DNA of 64,000 nucleotides. It comes from Pseudoalteromonas rubra (GTDB taxonomy: Bacteria > Pseudomonadota > Gammaproteobacteria > Enterobacterales > Alteromonadaceae). The stretch's first letter is position 1. Every line of letters starts with the position of its first letter. The stretch lies in contig NZ_AHCD03000035.1 of NCBI RefSeq assembly GCF_000238295.3, positions 186,001 to 250,000 of the forward strand, in the 5' to 3' direction. Shown piece after piece: positions 1 to 7,959 of the stretch. The notes below the pieces were generated by a model. It had not been told where the DNA came from. It saw only the letters and a program-made list of their open reading frames with translations, and searched no databases. The position numbers were made by a program, and so were the translations under genes.

Positions 1-1
1 A

Positions 2-292
2 CGTTTTATTGTGTCTGGTGCAACACCTTTTAGCCCTGCTGACTGCAAACGCTTATACCTGGATGCCGCTGAGGTGATTTCCCAAAGGTGTCCGGGGCTG
101 CGTGCGGCATTTGAACAACGTGGCTGGGCTTTACCCAAATCTCTGGACAGAGTATATGACTCGTCCGCAGCGCAGCATCTGCTTGGCTGGCGCTCTGCGC
201 ATGGGTTTGAGCAGGTTCTGGAGATGTTAGATGCAGAATTCGCCGAGGTATTGCCTGTCATAAAACGAAACAGAGATACCCAGGCCAACTAA
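2..292 (+). CDS. C-terminal end of an NAD(P)-dependent epimerase/dehydratase-like protein (partial)
   Basis: The frame is open from the first bases of the window, so this is the 3' end of a gene that begins upstream; a GTG at 11 is available but is probably internal. About 96 residues are visible. The segment containing DRVYDSSAAQHLLGWRSAHGF resembles the C-terminal part of extended SDR sugar-nucleotide epimerases, where a short DSS-A-LGW motif follows the substrate domain. The Rossmann domain and active site lie outside the window, so substrate and activity cannot be judged. Family assignment rests on this short tail only. Confidence 0.6.
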   Translation, partial: RFIVSGATPFSPADCKRLYLDAAEVISQRCPGLRAAFEQRGWALPKSLDRVYDSSAAQHLLGWRSAHGFEQVLEMLDAEFAEVLPVIKRNRDTQAN

Positions 293-371
293 ACACATTT
301 GCCGACAATTATTGCTCAATATTTGCTCTCTCTTGCCGATATCAAACCACATGGATGGGAGCGGAGGAGCT

Positions 372-1355
372 ATGAAAATTGAAAATGCACAAGTTAACAT
401 AAGTAATAAGCATGAAAGCCAGAGTCATGTTTACGAAAAGCGTACAGACGTTACTGAGCTGTCCAGGCCTGAGAACGCCAATTTGGCACAGCCGGGTAAT
501 GGTGAACAAGGGAGAGCGGGCGAGGTGGCTGACGTAGACAATACAGCCACTGATCTGGATATGCAAACCAGTGCCAGAATGTACATCTTAAAGTTACTGG
601 TAGAAAAACTCGCGGGCAGTGACGTGCAATGGTATGACGCTGTGGTCGGAAAAGACATCTCGCATGCCGAAATGTCACAGATTATGTCTGCGTCAGAGCA
701 AGCACCCGCCACAGAAGTGATTGTAGAGCGATTATCGCACGAGAGTCAGGCCAACGCCTTCAAGGCGGATGGACAAATTCAGCTGGAAAATGGTCAGACA
801 ATTAGTTTTGCCTTTAAATCTGTATTTGCCCAATCTCACACCAGCTATGAGCGAACCATAGAAAATGTTGATATGAAGGATCCGTTGATCATCAGCTTTA
901 CCAATCGCGCTGTTGAGCTGGATACTGAACGTATGGACTTTGATATTGATGCAGATGGCAATAAAGACAATTTTGCCCAGCTGAAGAAGGGTTACGGTTA
1001 CCTGGCATTGGATCTAAACCAGAACAACCAGATAGATGATGGTAAAGAGCTGTTTGGCGCGCTCAGCGGCAATGGGTTTGCCGATCTGGCTCAGTATGAC
1101 GATGACGGTAATGGCTTCATTGATGAAAATGACGATATTTTTGATAGCCTTAAAGTCTGGGTCAAAAACAAAGAGCAGGACGAGTTAATGTCACTCCATG
1201 ACGCCAATATAGGCGCCATCGCACTACATAATGCTGATACGCCTCTGAATATCAGAACGGATGGGGCGTTACAGGGCGCGATCCGCAAGTCTGGTTTTTA
1301 TCTCGATGAAAATGGTAAACCTGGGCTGGTTCAACAGGTTGATTATGTGGTGTAG
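372..1355 (+). CDS. EF-hand-like calcium-binding protein of unknown function
   Basis: This 327-residue protein starts at the ATG at 372, preceded by GGAGGAGCT; an upstream in-frame start at 312 has no comparable ribosome site. The C-terminal half carries acidic Asp/Asn loops typical of EF-hand or dockerin-like calcium sites: DIDADGNKDNF near residue 190, DLNQNNQIDDGKE near 213, and DDDGNGFIDEND near 242. The N-terminal half is polar, and no signal peptide or membrane segment is evident. Similar proteins with this C-terminal arrangement are common in Vibrio, Shewanella and Pseudoalteromonas, but I know of no assigned function. Calcium binding is inferred from the loops. It appears to be a single-gene unit. 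Confidence 0.75.
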   Translation: MKIENAQVNISNKHESQSHVYEKRTDVTELSRPENANLAQPGNGEQGRAGEVADVDNTATDLDMQTSARMYILKLLVEKLAGSDVQWYDAVVGKDISHAEMSQIMSASEQAPATEVIVERLSHESQANAFKADGQIQLENGQTISFAFKSVFAQSHTSYERTIENVDMKDPLIISFTNRAVELDTERMDFDIDADGNKDNFAQLKKGYGYLALDLNQNNQIDDGKELFGALSGNGFADLAQYDDDGNGFIDENDDIFDSLKVWVKNKEQDELMSLHDANIGAIALHNADTPLNIRTDGALQGAIRKSGFYLDENGKPGLVQQVDYVV

Positions 1356-1477
1356 GAGTCGAGTTTTATACCAGCACGATCAATAAGTTCACTAATTCTG
1401 GGTACACGTGTAGGATAAAGGAACGGCTTTGTAGGGAAAATGACAAGGTCGTTTACTGTGAACAGAAGGAGCGACCT

Positions 1478-2281
1478 ATGGACCATTTATCTTTCAAAGA
1501 TTTTTTAAAGCCCAGATCTGCACCTACAGGCATAGATGTGCTGTGTAAGCTTCAGCATTTTGCGATCATTACGTATGCTGTTGATGTTAGCAAATTTGCC
1601 GGGCTATTCCCGGCGCGCTTCAAGCTTGATACCGTGACGATAGACGGCGAAGAAAAGGGGTTGGTTTCTGTCGTGCCTTTTATCGATGTAGACTTTACTT
1701 CTGCTGTATATCCTTTTCCTAAGTACACGATGGGGCAAACTAACTATCGTATCTATATTATAGACAAGGATACTGGTGAGCGGTGTGTCTGGTTTCTTGG
1801 TACCACACTTGATTCGTGGACGCGCATTGTGCCCAGCATGCTCTGGAAGCTTCCCTGGTATAGCGGCAAAGTGGTTTTTGATTGTGATTATGACCAATCA
1901 CAGGGGGTATATCGTCGTTATAAGATGCATACCGAGGCACGTTGGGCACCCGCCAGCGTTGAATTGATACAGCATAAAGATGCGCTTATTGAGTTACCCG
2001 GATTTCCTGATACAGAAACAGGGCTCGTTTACCTGACTCACCCTTTAACTGGTTTTTACTACCGGCGTGATGGTCGTCTGGGTACTTACAGCGTATGGCA
2101 CAAAGAACTCAAGGTTTCGTCTGCGATTTTGAAATCTGCGAACTTTGGTTTACTCTCTCGTCTGGGTCTGGTCTCTGATGCGGAGCAGCAAAAGCCACAC
2201 AGTGTGTTAGTTGAGCCAATCAATGAGTTTACGATTTACCTGCCCCCGAAAGTACTGAAAGCCAGCCCGGTGCAAGCATGA
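1478..2281 (+). CDS. DUF2071 / YqjF-like protein
   Basis: A 267-residue protein with an AGAAGGAGCGACCT ribosome site before the ATG. The N-terminal half holds the pattern of the DUF2071 (YqjF-like) family: a hydrophobic strand followed by FPARFKLDTVTIDGEE, then VSVVPFIDVDF and a GQTNYR segment, and later WFLGTTLDSW. The family has a fold related to acetoacetate decarboxylase; no reaction is established. No signal peptide or membrane segment is seen, so it is probably cytoplasmic. It is followed 43 bases later by a DsbA-family gene in the same direction, so they may be co-transcribed. Confidence 0.75.
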   Translation: MDHLSFKDFLKPRSAPTGIDVLCKLQHFAIITYAVDVSKFAGLFPARFKLDTVTIDGEEKGLVSVVPFIDVDFTSAVYPFPKYTMGQTNYRIYIIDKDTGERCVWFLGTTLDSWTRIVPSMLWKLPWYSGKVVFDCDYDQSQGVYRRYKMHTEARWAPASVELIQHKDALIELPGFPDTETGLVYLTHPLTGFYYRRDGRLGTYSVWHKELKVSSAILKSANFGLLSRLGLVSDAEQQKPHSVLVEPINEFTIYLPPKVLKASPVQA

Positions 2282-2324
2282 TCTGCAATAGGATTGCGTC
2301 GGGAAACACCAGAGTGAGAAAACA

Positions 2325-2954
2325 ATGCAATTTATCTATGTAATGGACCCCATGTGTGGCTGGTGCTACGGATTTCAACCAGAATTAGAGCGGTTTTTAA
2401 CCTCTTATCCCGATGCTCAGGTGAGCTGGGTAATGGGGGGACTGGCACCAGATTCGACGCAGCCCATGGCGCAGAGTTTGAGAGATACGATTGCTTCGTA
2501 TTGGCTTGAAATAGAGCGCAAAACGTCGGTTGCATTTAATCATGACTTCTGGCACCTCAATACCCCTGTGCGTGCAACTTATCAAGCTTGTCGAGCAGTC
2601 ATTACTGCGCAAAGCCTGAGGGAGCAAGATTCACAAGAGCATGGTGCAATGGACATGGCAAAGGCCATTCAGACCGCCTATTACCAGCAAGCTAAAAACC
2701 CTTCGTTGGATGCCACTTTGGTTGGATGTGCAAGAGCCATTGGGCTGGACGACGTGCAGTTTGAATCGGTGTTGCATGCTGCTGAAACTGAAGCACAATT
2801 TCAACAGCATCTGGATGTAGCGCGACGGCTTCAGGTAACAGGCTTTCCGGCACTGTTTTACATTAATGAAAACGGCTACGCGTATCCGTTGACTCTGGGG
2901 TTTTGCTACGCTGATGAGCTGGCGCAGCGATTGGCGTACTGCATCGAGTCTTGA
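2325..2954 (+). CDS. DsbA-family thioredoxin-fold protein
   Basis: A 209-residue protein starting at ATG 2325 with GAGTGAGAAA upstream. MDPMCGWCYGF places a CxxC active site at residues 11-14 directly after the first beta strand, as in cytoplasmic DsbA/FrnE-like oxidoreductases. The conserved cis-proline segment TGFPAL is near residue 173, with an inserted helical domain between the two. There is no signal peptide, so it acts in the cytoplasm, unlike classical periplasmic DsbA. The family catalyses thiol-disulfide exchange or isomerisation; the substrate is unknown. It lies just downstream of the DUF2071 gene and converges on the leftward peptide operon. Confidence 0.85.
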   Translation: MQFIYVMDPMCGWCYGFQPELERFLTSYPDAQVSWVMGGLAPDSTQPMAQSLRDTIASYWLEIERKTSVAFNHDFWHLNTPVRATYQACRAVITAQSLREQDSQEHGAMDMAKAIQTAYYQQAKNPSLDATLVGCARAIGLDDVQFESVLHAAETEAQFQQHLDVARRLQVTGFPALFYINENGYAYPLTLGFCYADELAQRLAYCIES

Positions 2955-3004
2955 AGTACTGAACGTTACCGGTTAAAGCCGGTTTAGTGCAGACTGGCAA
3001 CTTT

Positions 3005-3682
3005 TCAGGCGAGTATTTGCTGGAGTTTTTGCAAGTAAAGCGCGCTATCCATGGCATTGCCAAAAGAGATCACCCGTTTCGATTGTGTATCAACGAAAAG
3101 CGGCTTTGCTTTTTCGCCACGATCGACAATGATATTCAATGACATAGACAATTCGTCTGGCGGACTTTGTGAATGCAGGTCCCGCGACTTATCCATATAA
3201 AGCACACACCCTTCGTCTAAAACGAAGTCTCCATTAAAGTGAATGTCGATTTCTTCACCTTCTTTATAGGGACTGCCTTTGTGCTGATATTCATACATAT
3301 GCGTGGTGTAGCCAGTGCCACAAAGCCCGAGTGTTAGCAGCTCAAAATTATGGTCGTGGCATAAGCCGTAGGCAAACAGGTTCTCATCTTCCTGCGAGTA
3401 TTGATGGTCTACTCTTGGCTCCCACACGACAGCTCGTAACATGAGCGTGTCATCCTGATATAGAACGAATGAATTTTTGCCATAGGAATTGGGCGCTGAT
3501 TGCTCTAACGAGCGGGTAATATGATCAAGTACATCAGAAATATTGTGTCTGAGCCCCATTAACTGCTCTACTAACCCTGGAGTGTCACACAGTCTTTGGC
3601 CTTCAGCCATGTTATTTTTAATAAATGTCAGTAACCCTTCAATGGAAGTGGCTGCAACGGCTTTTGGGGGATAAAATTCCAT
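3005..3682 (-). CDS. Cupin-like protein, last gene of the small-peptide operon
   Basis: This 225-residue protein starts at the ATG at 3682, four bases after the stop of the preceding gene; a TTG at 3703 would add seven residues. The middle looks like a cupin barrel: residues 109-114 read HDHNFE and a further His is at 170 after a GCVLYMDKSRDLH strand, giving a plausible His-His-Glu-His metal set. It is clearly related to the upstream 253-residue protein: LYQDDT here matches LYEDDT there, LHSQS matches LHNKS, and VDTQSKR matches YDTATGR. I do not recognise a named family. By position and possible metal site it is the best candidate for an enzyme acting on the peptides encoded at 4550-4929; that role is inference. 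Confidence 0.7.
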   Translation of the reverse strand: MEFYPPKAVAATSIEGLLTFIKNNMAEGQRLCDTPGLVEQLMGLRHNISDVLDHITRSLEQSAPNSYGKNSFVLYQDDTLMLRAVVWEPRVDHQYSQEDENLFAYGLCHDHNFELLTLGLCGTGYTTHMYEYQHKGSPYKEGEEIDIHFNGDFVLDEGCVLYMDKSRDLHSQSPPDELSMSLNIIVDRGEKAKPLFVDTQSKRVISFGNAMDSALYLQKLQQILA

Positions 3683-3686
3683 AGAA

Positions 3687-4448
3687 CTAACACGCCTTTT
3701 CAAATTCAGTTAATTGGGTGAGAGTGGCATTGGCTTGCGCCCTGACTATGTGGCAAGGGTCCTCTAAAAACTCGATTAAAATGGCCTTAGCCTGTTGGTG
3801 TTCGACTTTAAATAACTCGACCAGGGCTTGCCAGCGTATGGCGTTGACTTTGTGCTTGGTTAGCTTAACGAGGTAGGGGACCGCTGTTGTGCCAAGTTGA
3901 GGCAAAAAACCAGTCAGAACCTTATATCTTTCAAGGTTGTGTGTGCCTGAGTAAGTTGCGATCTTTCTTCCTGTGGCTGTGTCGTAATAAGGGCAAACCT
4001 CCCGGGCTACTGACTTATTGTGCAGTGCAACCACCACCTTTTCTTGCGAGCACTGAAATACATAGGCATGGTTATTTGGACAGATTTTCAGTTGCCTGGT
4101 ATAAGTCGTGAGCGTGTCTGGAGAGAGTATGAGTGAATCATCGCGTTCTGAGTAGATACTGACAACATAGTGATGATCGGAAATAACGCTGTATAAAGAT
4201 TCGGAGGAAAATGTCGTTGCGACGTCGCTTGGTGTTGTATAAGTATCCACCGTGATAAGCAAAGACCAGGTATCGTCTTCATACAGTGTTATGCCTTTAC
4301 GGCTAATCTTACCAAGCTCAGTGTGCTCAGCAATATTTAAAACTTGCGCCTTAAAGTCTTGCCTTTCAACAAAATCATGGAATGCGCTTTCAACACATTC
4401 AACTGAGTTGCTGACAGACAACATACGGATAAAACTATCAGCTATCAT
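3687..4448 (-). CDS. Degenerate cupin-like domain fused to HEAT-like repeats
   Basis: A 253-residue protein with AAGGAAAATAC before its ATG. Residues about 50-165 are paralogous to the cupin-like domain of the next gene, but two of the four putative ligands are missing: HDHNFE is replaced by SDHHYV (residues 90-95), while a His at 143 remains. Residues about 185-250 form two or three amphipathic helical pairs of HEAT type (AIRWQALVELFKVEHQQA, then IVRAQANATLTQL). A catalytically weakened paralogue with a protein-binding repeat suggests a recognition or scaffold subunit paired with the 225-residue protein. That is inference; no family name is recognised. It sits 101 bases downstream of the last small-peptide gene, with a hairpin between. 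Confidence 0.7.
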   Translation of the reverse strand: MIADSFIRMLSVSNSVECVESAFHDFVERQDFKAQVLNIAEHTELGKISRKGITLYEDDTWSLLITVDTYTTPSDVATTFSSESLYSVISDHHYVVSIYSERDDSLILSPDTLTTYTRQLKICPNNHAYVFQCSQEKVVVALHNKSVAREVCPYYDTATGRKIATYSGTHNLERYKVLTGFLPQLGTTAVPYLVKLTKHKVNAIRWQALVELFKVEHQQAKAILIEFLEDPCHIVRAQANATLTQLTEFEKAC

Positions 4449-4494
4449 GTATTTTCCTTACCTGTAGGGTGATATTGAAGCCTGAAATGGAAAT

Positions 4495-4530
4495 AAAAGA
4501 AGTAACGACAGAGCAGCCGCTACTTCTTTT
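4495..4530 (-). terminator. Hairpin between the peptide genes and the cupin-like genes (attenuator-like)
   Basis: Perfect 10-bp inverted repeat, AAAAGAAGTA against TACTTCTTTT, with a 16-base loop. On the minus strand it follows the last peptide gene and precedes the 253-residue gene, and the 3' arm runs into TTTTATTT. It could partly terminate transcription so that the peptides are made in excess over the downstream proteins, or it could be a processing or stability element. Only the stem itself is seen directly. Confidence 0.5.
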
Positions 4531-4549
4531 GTGTCATCGCGTATTGCGC

Positions 4550-4660
4550 TTATTTGATGCCGATGAACTCAGGCGGAATAGAGGTGCCGGTACCGCCAGC
4601 GATATCTTTCAGGCTTAGTGCATCAATTGTTACTGGCGTAAATGTTTTAGATTTGCTCAT
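4550..4660 (-). CDS. Small peptide A (36 aa), putative RiPP precursor with an AGG leader motif
   Basis: ATG at 4660 with an AAGGAA site eight bases upstream; 36 residues. The first 23 residues end in SLKDIAGG and are nearly the same as peptide B (shared KSKTF-x-P-x-TI-x-AL-x-LKD-[IV]-AGG). The 13-residue tail (TGTSIPPEFIGIK) has no Cys. A conserved leader ending in a double Gly followed by a divergent short tail is the usual form of a ribosomally made, processed peptide. The tails of A and B share an FIG[IY]K motif, which could be a modification or recognition site. No function is recognised. The paralogy and good ribosome site make it very likely to be translated. Confidence 0.75.
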   Translation of the reverse strand: MSKSKTFTPVTIDALSLKDIAGGTGTSIPPEFIGIK

Positions 4661-4678
4661 TTTATTTTTCCTTAATTA

Positions 4679-4807
4679 TTAGAATTTAATGTTGTCGATA
4701 GGGTCTTTGTAGCCGATAAAAATTGGCCGATCGATACCGCCACCTGCAACATCTTTTAGGTGTAGTGCTTCAATTGTTTTTGGTTTAAATGTTTTGGATT
4801 TACCCAT
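4679..4807 (-). CDS. Small peptide B (42 aa), putative RiPP precursor with an AGG leader motif
   Basis: ATG at 4807 preceded by GGAGTTAAAAGTT; 42 residues. Paralogue of peptide A, ending its leader in HLKDVAGG at residues 16-23, with a 19-residue tail rich in Ile, Asp and Lys (GIDRPIFIGYKDPIDNIKF) and no Cys. The tail shares P-x-FIG-x-K with peptide A and is extended by DPIDN. No Cys or Ser/Thr-rich core is present, which argues against a lanthipeptide or sactipeptide. It lies 18 bases upstream of peptide A in the same direction. The role as precursor is inferred from the conserved leader and variable tail. Confidence 0.75.
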   Translation of the reverse strand: MGKSKTFKPKTIEALHLKDVAGGGIDRPIFIGYKDPIDNIKF

Positions 4808-4860
4808 AACTTTTAACTCCTAAACGTATTTTTTATTTGTATTAGTAACCTTCAGGAAAA

Positions 4861-4929
4861 TTAGGTGTAGTTTGGAGGTCCTTTGCGACCTGAAACAACA
4901 TCTAAACTGTCAACGGATTGCGTCTTCAT
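4861..4929 (-). CDS. Small peptide C (22 aa), possible third member of the peptide set
   Basis: ATG at 4929 with AAAAAGG nine bases upstream; only 22 residues. It reads MKTQSVDSLDVVSGRKGPPN followed by YT. SLDVVSG is reminiscent of the LKD[IV]AGG stretch of A and B, and the tail again has prolines. It lies 53 bases upstream of peptide B, in the same orientation, and would be the first gene of the operon. The length and weaker similarity make it less certain than A and B. Confidence 0.45.
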   Translation of the reverse strand: MKTQSVDSLDVVSGRKGPPNYT

Positions 4930-5423
4930 AGATTATTACCTTTTTCCTTCTTGTTCTGGTGTCGATAATCAGAGTTTTCGTAGCGCTTTCTCTGATCCCG
5001 ACAACCCACAGAATGAATAACAAAAGTGCTAAATGCAAAATATTGAATAAATACATATATCTATAAATTACAATTAGTTAGAGGTTTTTGTTATAGACCG
5101 ATAACAACTAGGTTGGTCTGTTATATGACTTGGTTAAATAATGGCTTGTCGAGTGCCAGTTAAAAATGAAGATGCTTACGCTTGTTTGGCTCAATTCCGT
5201 TTTGCTTGGGTCTATTTATATAGTGTGGCGGACGGACTTTGTGCTGTTGTCATCAACGTAAGCAGGATGGATGAATACTGTGGGGCATACTGCAGAGAAG
5301 TGCCCGTTTGTTTATATGCCTGGTGAAAAACAGCGGACACATGTTTTACATTAGTTTACACGGCGCGCTGCACCAAACCTGATACATTGCCCTTAAATGT
5401 TTGCAGAACTTAAGGACAAAACC
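4930..5423. other. Intergenic region between the leftward peptide operon and a rightward gene
   Basis: About 490 bases, A+T-rich in the first half. It should contain the promoter of the leftward peptide operon (for example around 5030-5130) and the promoter of the rightward PD40-like gene. No convincing -35/-10 pair, palindrome or RNA gene could be picked out. A 61-codon open frame at 5141-5326 has no ribosome site and an uncharacteristic composition. Confidence 0.5.
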
Positions 5424-6362
5424 ATGAAAATCAAACAATCTATTTTGCATTTTCTATTCGTTGCCAGTGCGATGGTTGCTGATGTTAGTGCCGCAGAGTC
5501 AACCCAAATCAGTGATACATTATGGTTGGGTCAAAAACCGCCAGGCATTCAGCCAAAGCAGTTTGCCCCTGAACTGGTATCCCTTAAAGGTCGATATGAG
5601 TTTGGGGTGTCGTTTTCTCCGGATCTGCGAGAAATGTACTTTACCGCTTTAGAAGTGACTGATGGAGCAGATACCTACCCACAGATTTACCATACAAAGC
5701 TGGCAGGAGGACGCTGGACAAAACCTGAAAAAGCGAATTTCACCCAGGGCAAAATGGCTTATGAGTTGGTCCCCTATGTGAGTTTGAATGAAGATCGGGT
5801 GTATTTTACCGCACGTCAACCTGACTCAGGAGACTCTGGTATCTGGTATGTACCTCGTAACAACCGCAGCCATAAAGCTAAAAGGTGGGAGTTATCGCTC
5901 AATACTGGCCGCCTGTCTGATTTCAACCAGGCAAGAAATGGCGATTTGATCTTTACCAACATGAAAGAGCGAAAGATGTATATTGCCGAAAATAATGCCG
6001 GGCACATCTCGCCACCCAGGCCGATGGATATCGCGTTTGGGATCCATGGCTTTATGTCACCAGCTAATGATTACTTGCTGGTAAATGCAAGACACAGAAA
6101 GGACGCCAGCAGAAAAGACAGCGATCTATTTGTGTATTTCAGAAAGGAAAACGGCGGGTGGTCTGAACCGGTAAATTTGGGCACCCTCATTAATACACCC
6201 CATTCCGAAACCGTACCGCGTGTCACCCCAGATGGCAAATACCTCTTTTTTGGTCGATATAATGAGCCTGGCGGTATTTCAAACATTTATTGGGTCAGCA
6301 CGAGTGTGATAGATAAACTAAAAACGGCCTATTTTGAAGGGCTACATTCTGAACGGTTGTGA
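5424..6362 (+). CDS. Exported PD40/TolB-like beta-propeller protein
   Basis: Start at ATG 5424 after TTAAGGACAAAACC; an in-frame upstream ATG at 5397 lacks a site. About 312 residues. Residues 1-24 form a signal peptide (lysines, a hydrophobic LHFLFVASAMVA stretch, then cleavage near SAA). The rest contains repeated blades of the PD40/WD40-like type: GVSFSPDLREMYFTA, VPYVSLNEDRVYFTA, and near the C-terminus PRVTPDGKYLFFGRYNEPG. Such propellers are usually periplasmic binding modules. No catalytic motif is visible and the partner is unknown. Confidence 0.7.
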   Translation: MKIKQSILHFLFVASAMVADVSAAESTQISDTLWLGQKPPGIQPKQFAPELVSLKGRYEFGVSFSPDLREMYFTALEVTDGADTYPQIYHTKLAGGRWTKPEKANFTQGKMAYELVPYVSLNEDRVYFTARQPDSGDSGIWYVPRNNRSHKAKRWELSLNTGRLSDFNQARNGDLIFTNMKERKMYIAENNAGHISPPRPMDIAFGIHGFMSPANDYLLVNARHRKDASRKDSDLFVYFRKENGGWSEPVNLGTLINTPHSETVPRVTPDGKYLFFGRYNEPGGISNIYWVSTSVIDKLKTAYFEGLHSERL

Positions 6363-6571
6363 TCATAGCACAAGGCGTTGATTTTAACTTGGCATAGAGT
6401 GCTTTGCCGGATCCGGTGGTTCGATCTAACTTGCAATTATGATCGTTTGAATTATTGGATTATATGTTCAAAAAGCGCCTTGTGAATTCGATGGTGTCAG
6501 AAGGTCGTTTAAGAGAAAGCCAACTCAGTTAAAGCTGCTAATGGCTTTCTTGTACATTGTGTGAGGGGTGG

Positions 6572-6631
6572 TAAGGCACTGATATTCATTGTGCCTTAGC
6601 CAAAAACAGCCAAACCCGTTAGCCTGTTTTT
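6572..6631. terminator. Two hairpins between convergent genes
   Basis: TAAGGCAC (6572-6579) pairs with GTGCCTTA (6591-6598), and AAAAACAG (6602-6609) pairs with CTGTTTTT (6624-6631). They lie immediately after the stop of the leftward nuclease gene and downstream of the rightward propeller gene, so they probably serve as a bidirectional terminator. Confidence 0.5.
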
Positions 6632-7843
6632 CTAGTTGTCACAATGTGTGTCCGGTAGCGTGATATCGACCCATATCAGACGGTGGTCAGAAGAGGATGC
6701 TCTGTCGGCTACAAGCTCTGCGCCAGCCTGGTTATTTGCAGGCCAAAATACTCCACTGTCACTGACGGTCAGGTTGGAAGACGGTAACACATAGTCTGCG
6801 CGCATGCCCCAGTGTGCGGTATGTGAGGCAGCATGTTTGTTATCCGGCTTATTGAGTCGTCCACCTTCAGAGGTAGGAGCCGGGTAATGATTCACACGCG
6901 GATGTTTCAGTAACTGATCAATCGCACCAGGGTATGCGTCGCCATCGACAGAGCTGGCATTTAAATCACCTAAAATGACAAATGACTGAGCGGCAAATCC
7001 ACCGCGTCGACCCATATCGTCATATATGTAGGCGTTACCGGTTGAGCTAATGTAATCCTTCCACAGCCTGAGTTCGTCGTGATTACGCTTACCGTTTCTG
7101 TCCTCGGGTCCGTCAAAAACGGGGGGCGTTGGGTGACTGGCTAATACGTTGATCTGCTGATTGCACACTTGTACCGGAATATCCCAATGCGACTTGGATG
7201 ATAAGCGCATGGCCGAGACTTCTTCTTTTGAGTACCAGCTGCTGCCATCTGCCTGAGTTGGCATCAGGTTGTTTGGCATATCTTTCCACAAAAAGTGTTG
7301 AAAAGTTCTGATCTGATCCTGCTGAATTGGATATCTGGATAACAACACCATGGCATATTGGCCAGGGTATTTGCCAAAGCCATAATGTGTCAGACGGGCA
7401 TCTTTGTTACCAGCAAACGGCGTCTTTACACCTGTGTTGACAGGTGCCAGATACACGTAGGGATATTTAATCGGATCAAAACCGTTCTGGGGTACTTCGA
7501 GATAATCACGCTGGAACAGATGAATGCCTTGCTGGGGATCTGCAATGTAGTCGAACTCGTTCAGCAGAATAATATCAGGTCGGGTACGCTGGATGATCTC
7601 AGCGATATTGTTGATTTGACTGAAATCGCCACTTTTTAATGCTACGGTTAACGCATTATCCGATTGCATTGTGTGGTTTGTCATATCGTAATTGGTTGCT
7701 TCCATACTGACGTTAAACGTCGCTACTCGTAGCGTTTGATTATCTTCCGACATTTTTTCAGAGGCCGTATTGGTTGATGTGCTCTGGCAGCCTGCGCTCA
7801 ACATAGCCGTTGCCAGCACGACAGGTAAAAAATTTGCTTTCAT
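6632..7843 (-). CDS. Endonuclease/exonuclease/phosphatase-family lipoprotein
   Basis: ATG at 7843 (AGG seven bases upstream) is preferred to an in-frame TTG at 7858; 403 residues. The N-terminus is a lipoprotein signal with lipobox LSAGC near residue 18. The EEP-fold active-site pieces are present: RVATFNVS (Asn), LLNEFD (Glu), GDLNAS (Asp/Asn) and SSDHRLIWVDI (Asp/His). The family hydrolyses phosphodiesters in nucleic acids, nucleotides or phospholipids. A lipid anchor puts this one on a membrane facing the periplasm, so scavenging extracellular phosphorus substrates is plausible but unproven. Transcribed towards the propeller gene. Confidence 0.85.
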   Translation of the reverse strand: MKANFLPVVLATAMLSAGCQSTSTNTASEKMSEDNQTLRVATFNVSMEATNYDMTNHTMQSDNALTVALKSGDFSQINNIAEIIQRTRPDIILLNEFDYIADPQQGIHLFQRDYLEVPQNGFDPIKYPYVYLAPVNTGVKTPFAGNKDARLTHYGFGKYPGQYAMVLLSRYPIQQDQIRTFQHFLWKDMPNNLMPTQADGSSWYSKEEVSAMRLSSKSHWDIPVQVCNQQINVLASHPTPPVFDGPEDRNGKRNHDELRLWKDYISSTGNAYIYDDMGRRGGFAAQSFVILGDLNASSVDGDAYPGAIDQLLKHPRVNHYPAPTSEGGRLNKPDNKHAASHTAHWGMRADYVLPSSNLTVSDSGVFWPANNQAGAELVADRASSSDHRLIWVDITLPDTHCDN

Positions 7844-7959
7844 TGTTTGCCTGGTCAAATTAAAACTGGCTTAACTATAGCGTTTTTCGACAACAAGATG
7901 TGTTAATATTTCGTTGGATGTTTGATTCTAAGTCTAGGTTATATAAGGAGCTTGCCGGT

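Noticed and set aside
5141..5326. 61-codon open frame in the gap before the propeller gene
   Set aside because: No ribosome site and no recognisable family; the residue mix looks like translated non-coding DNA.
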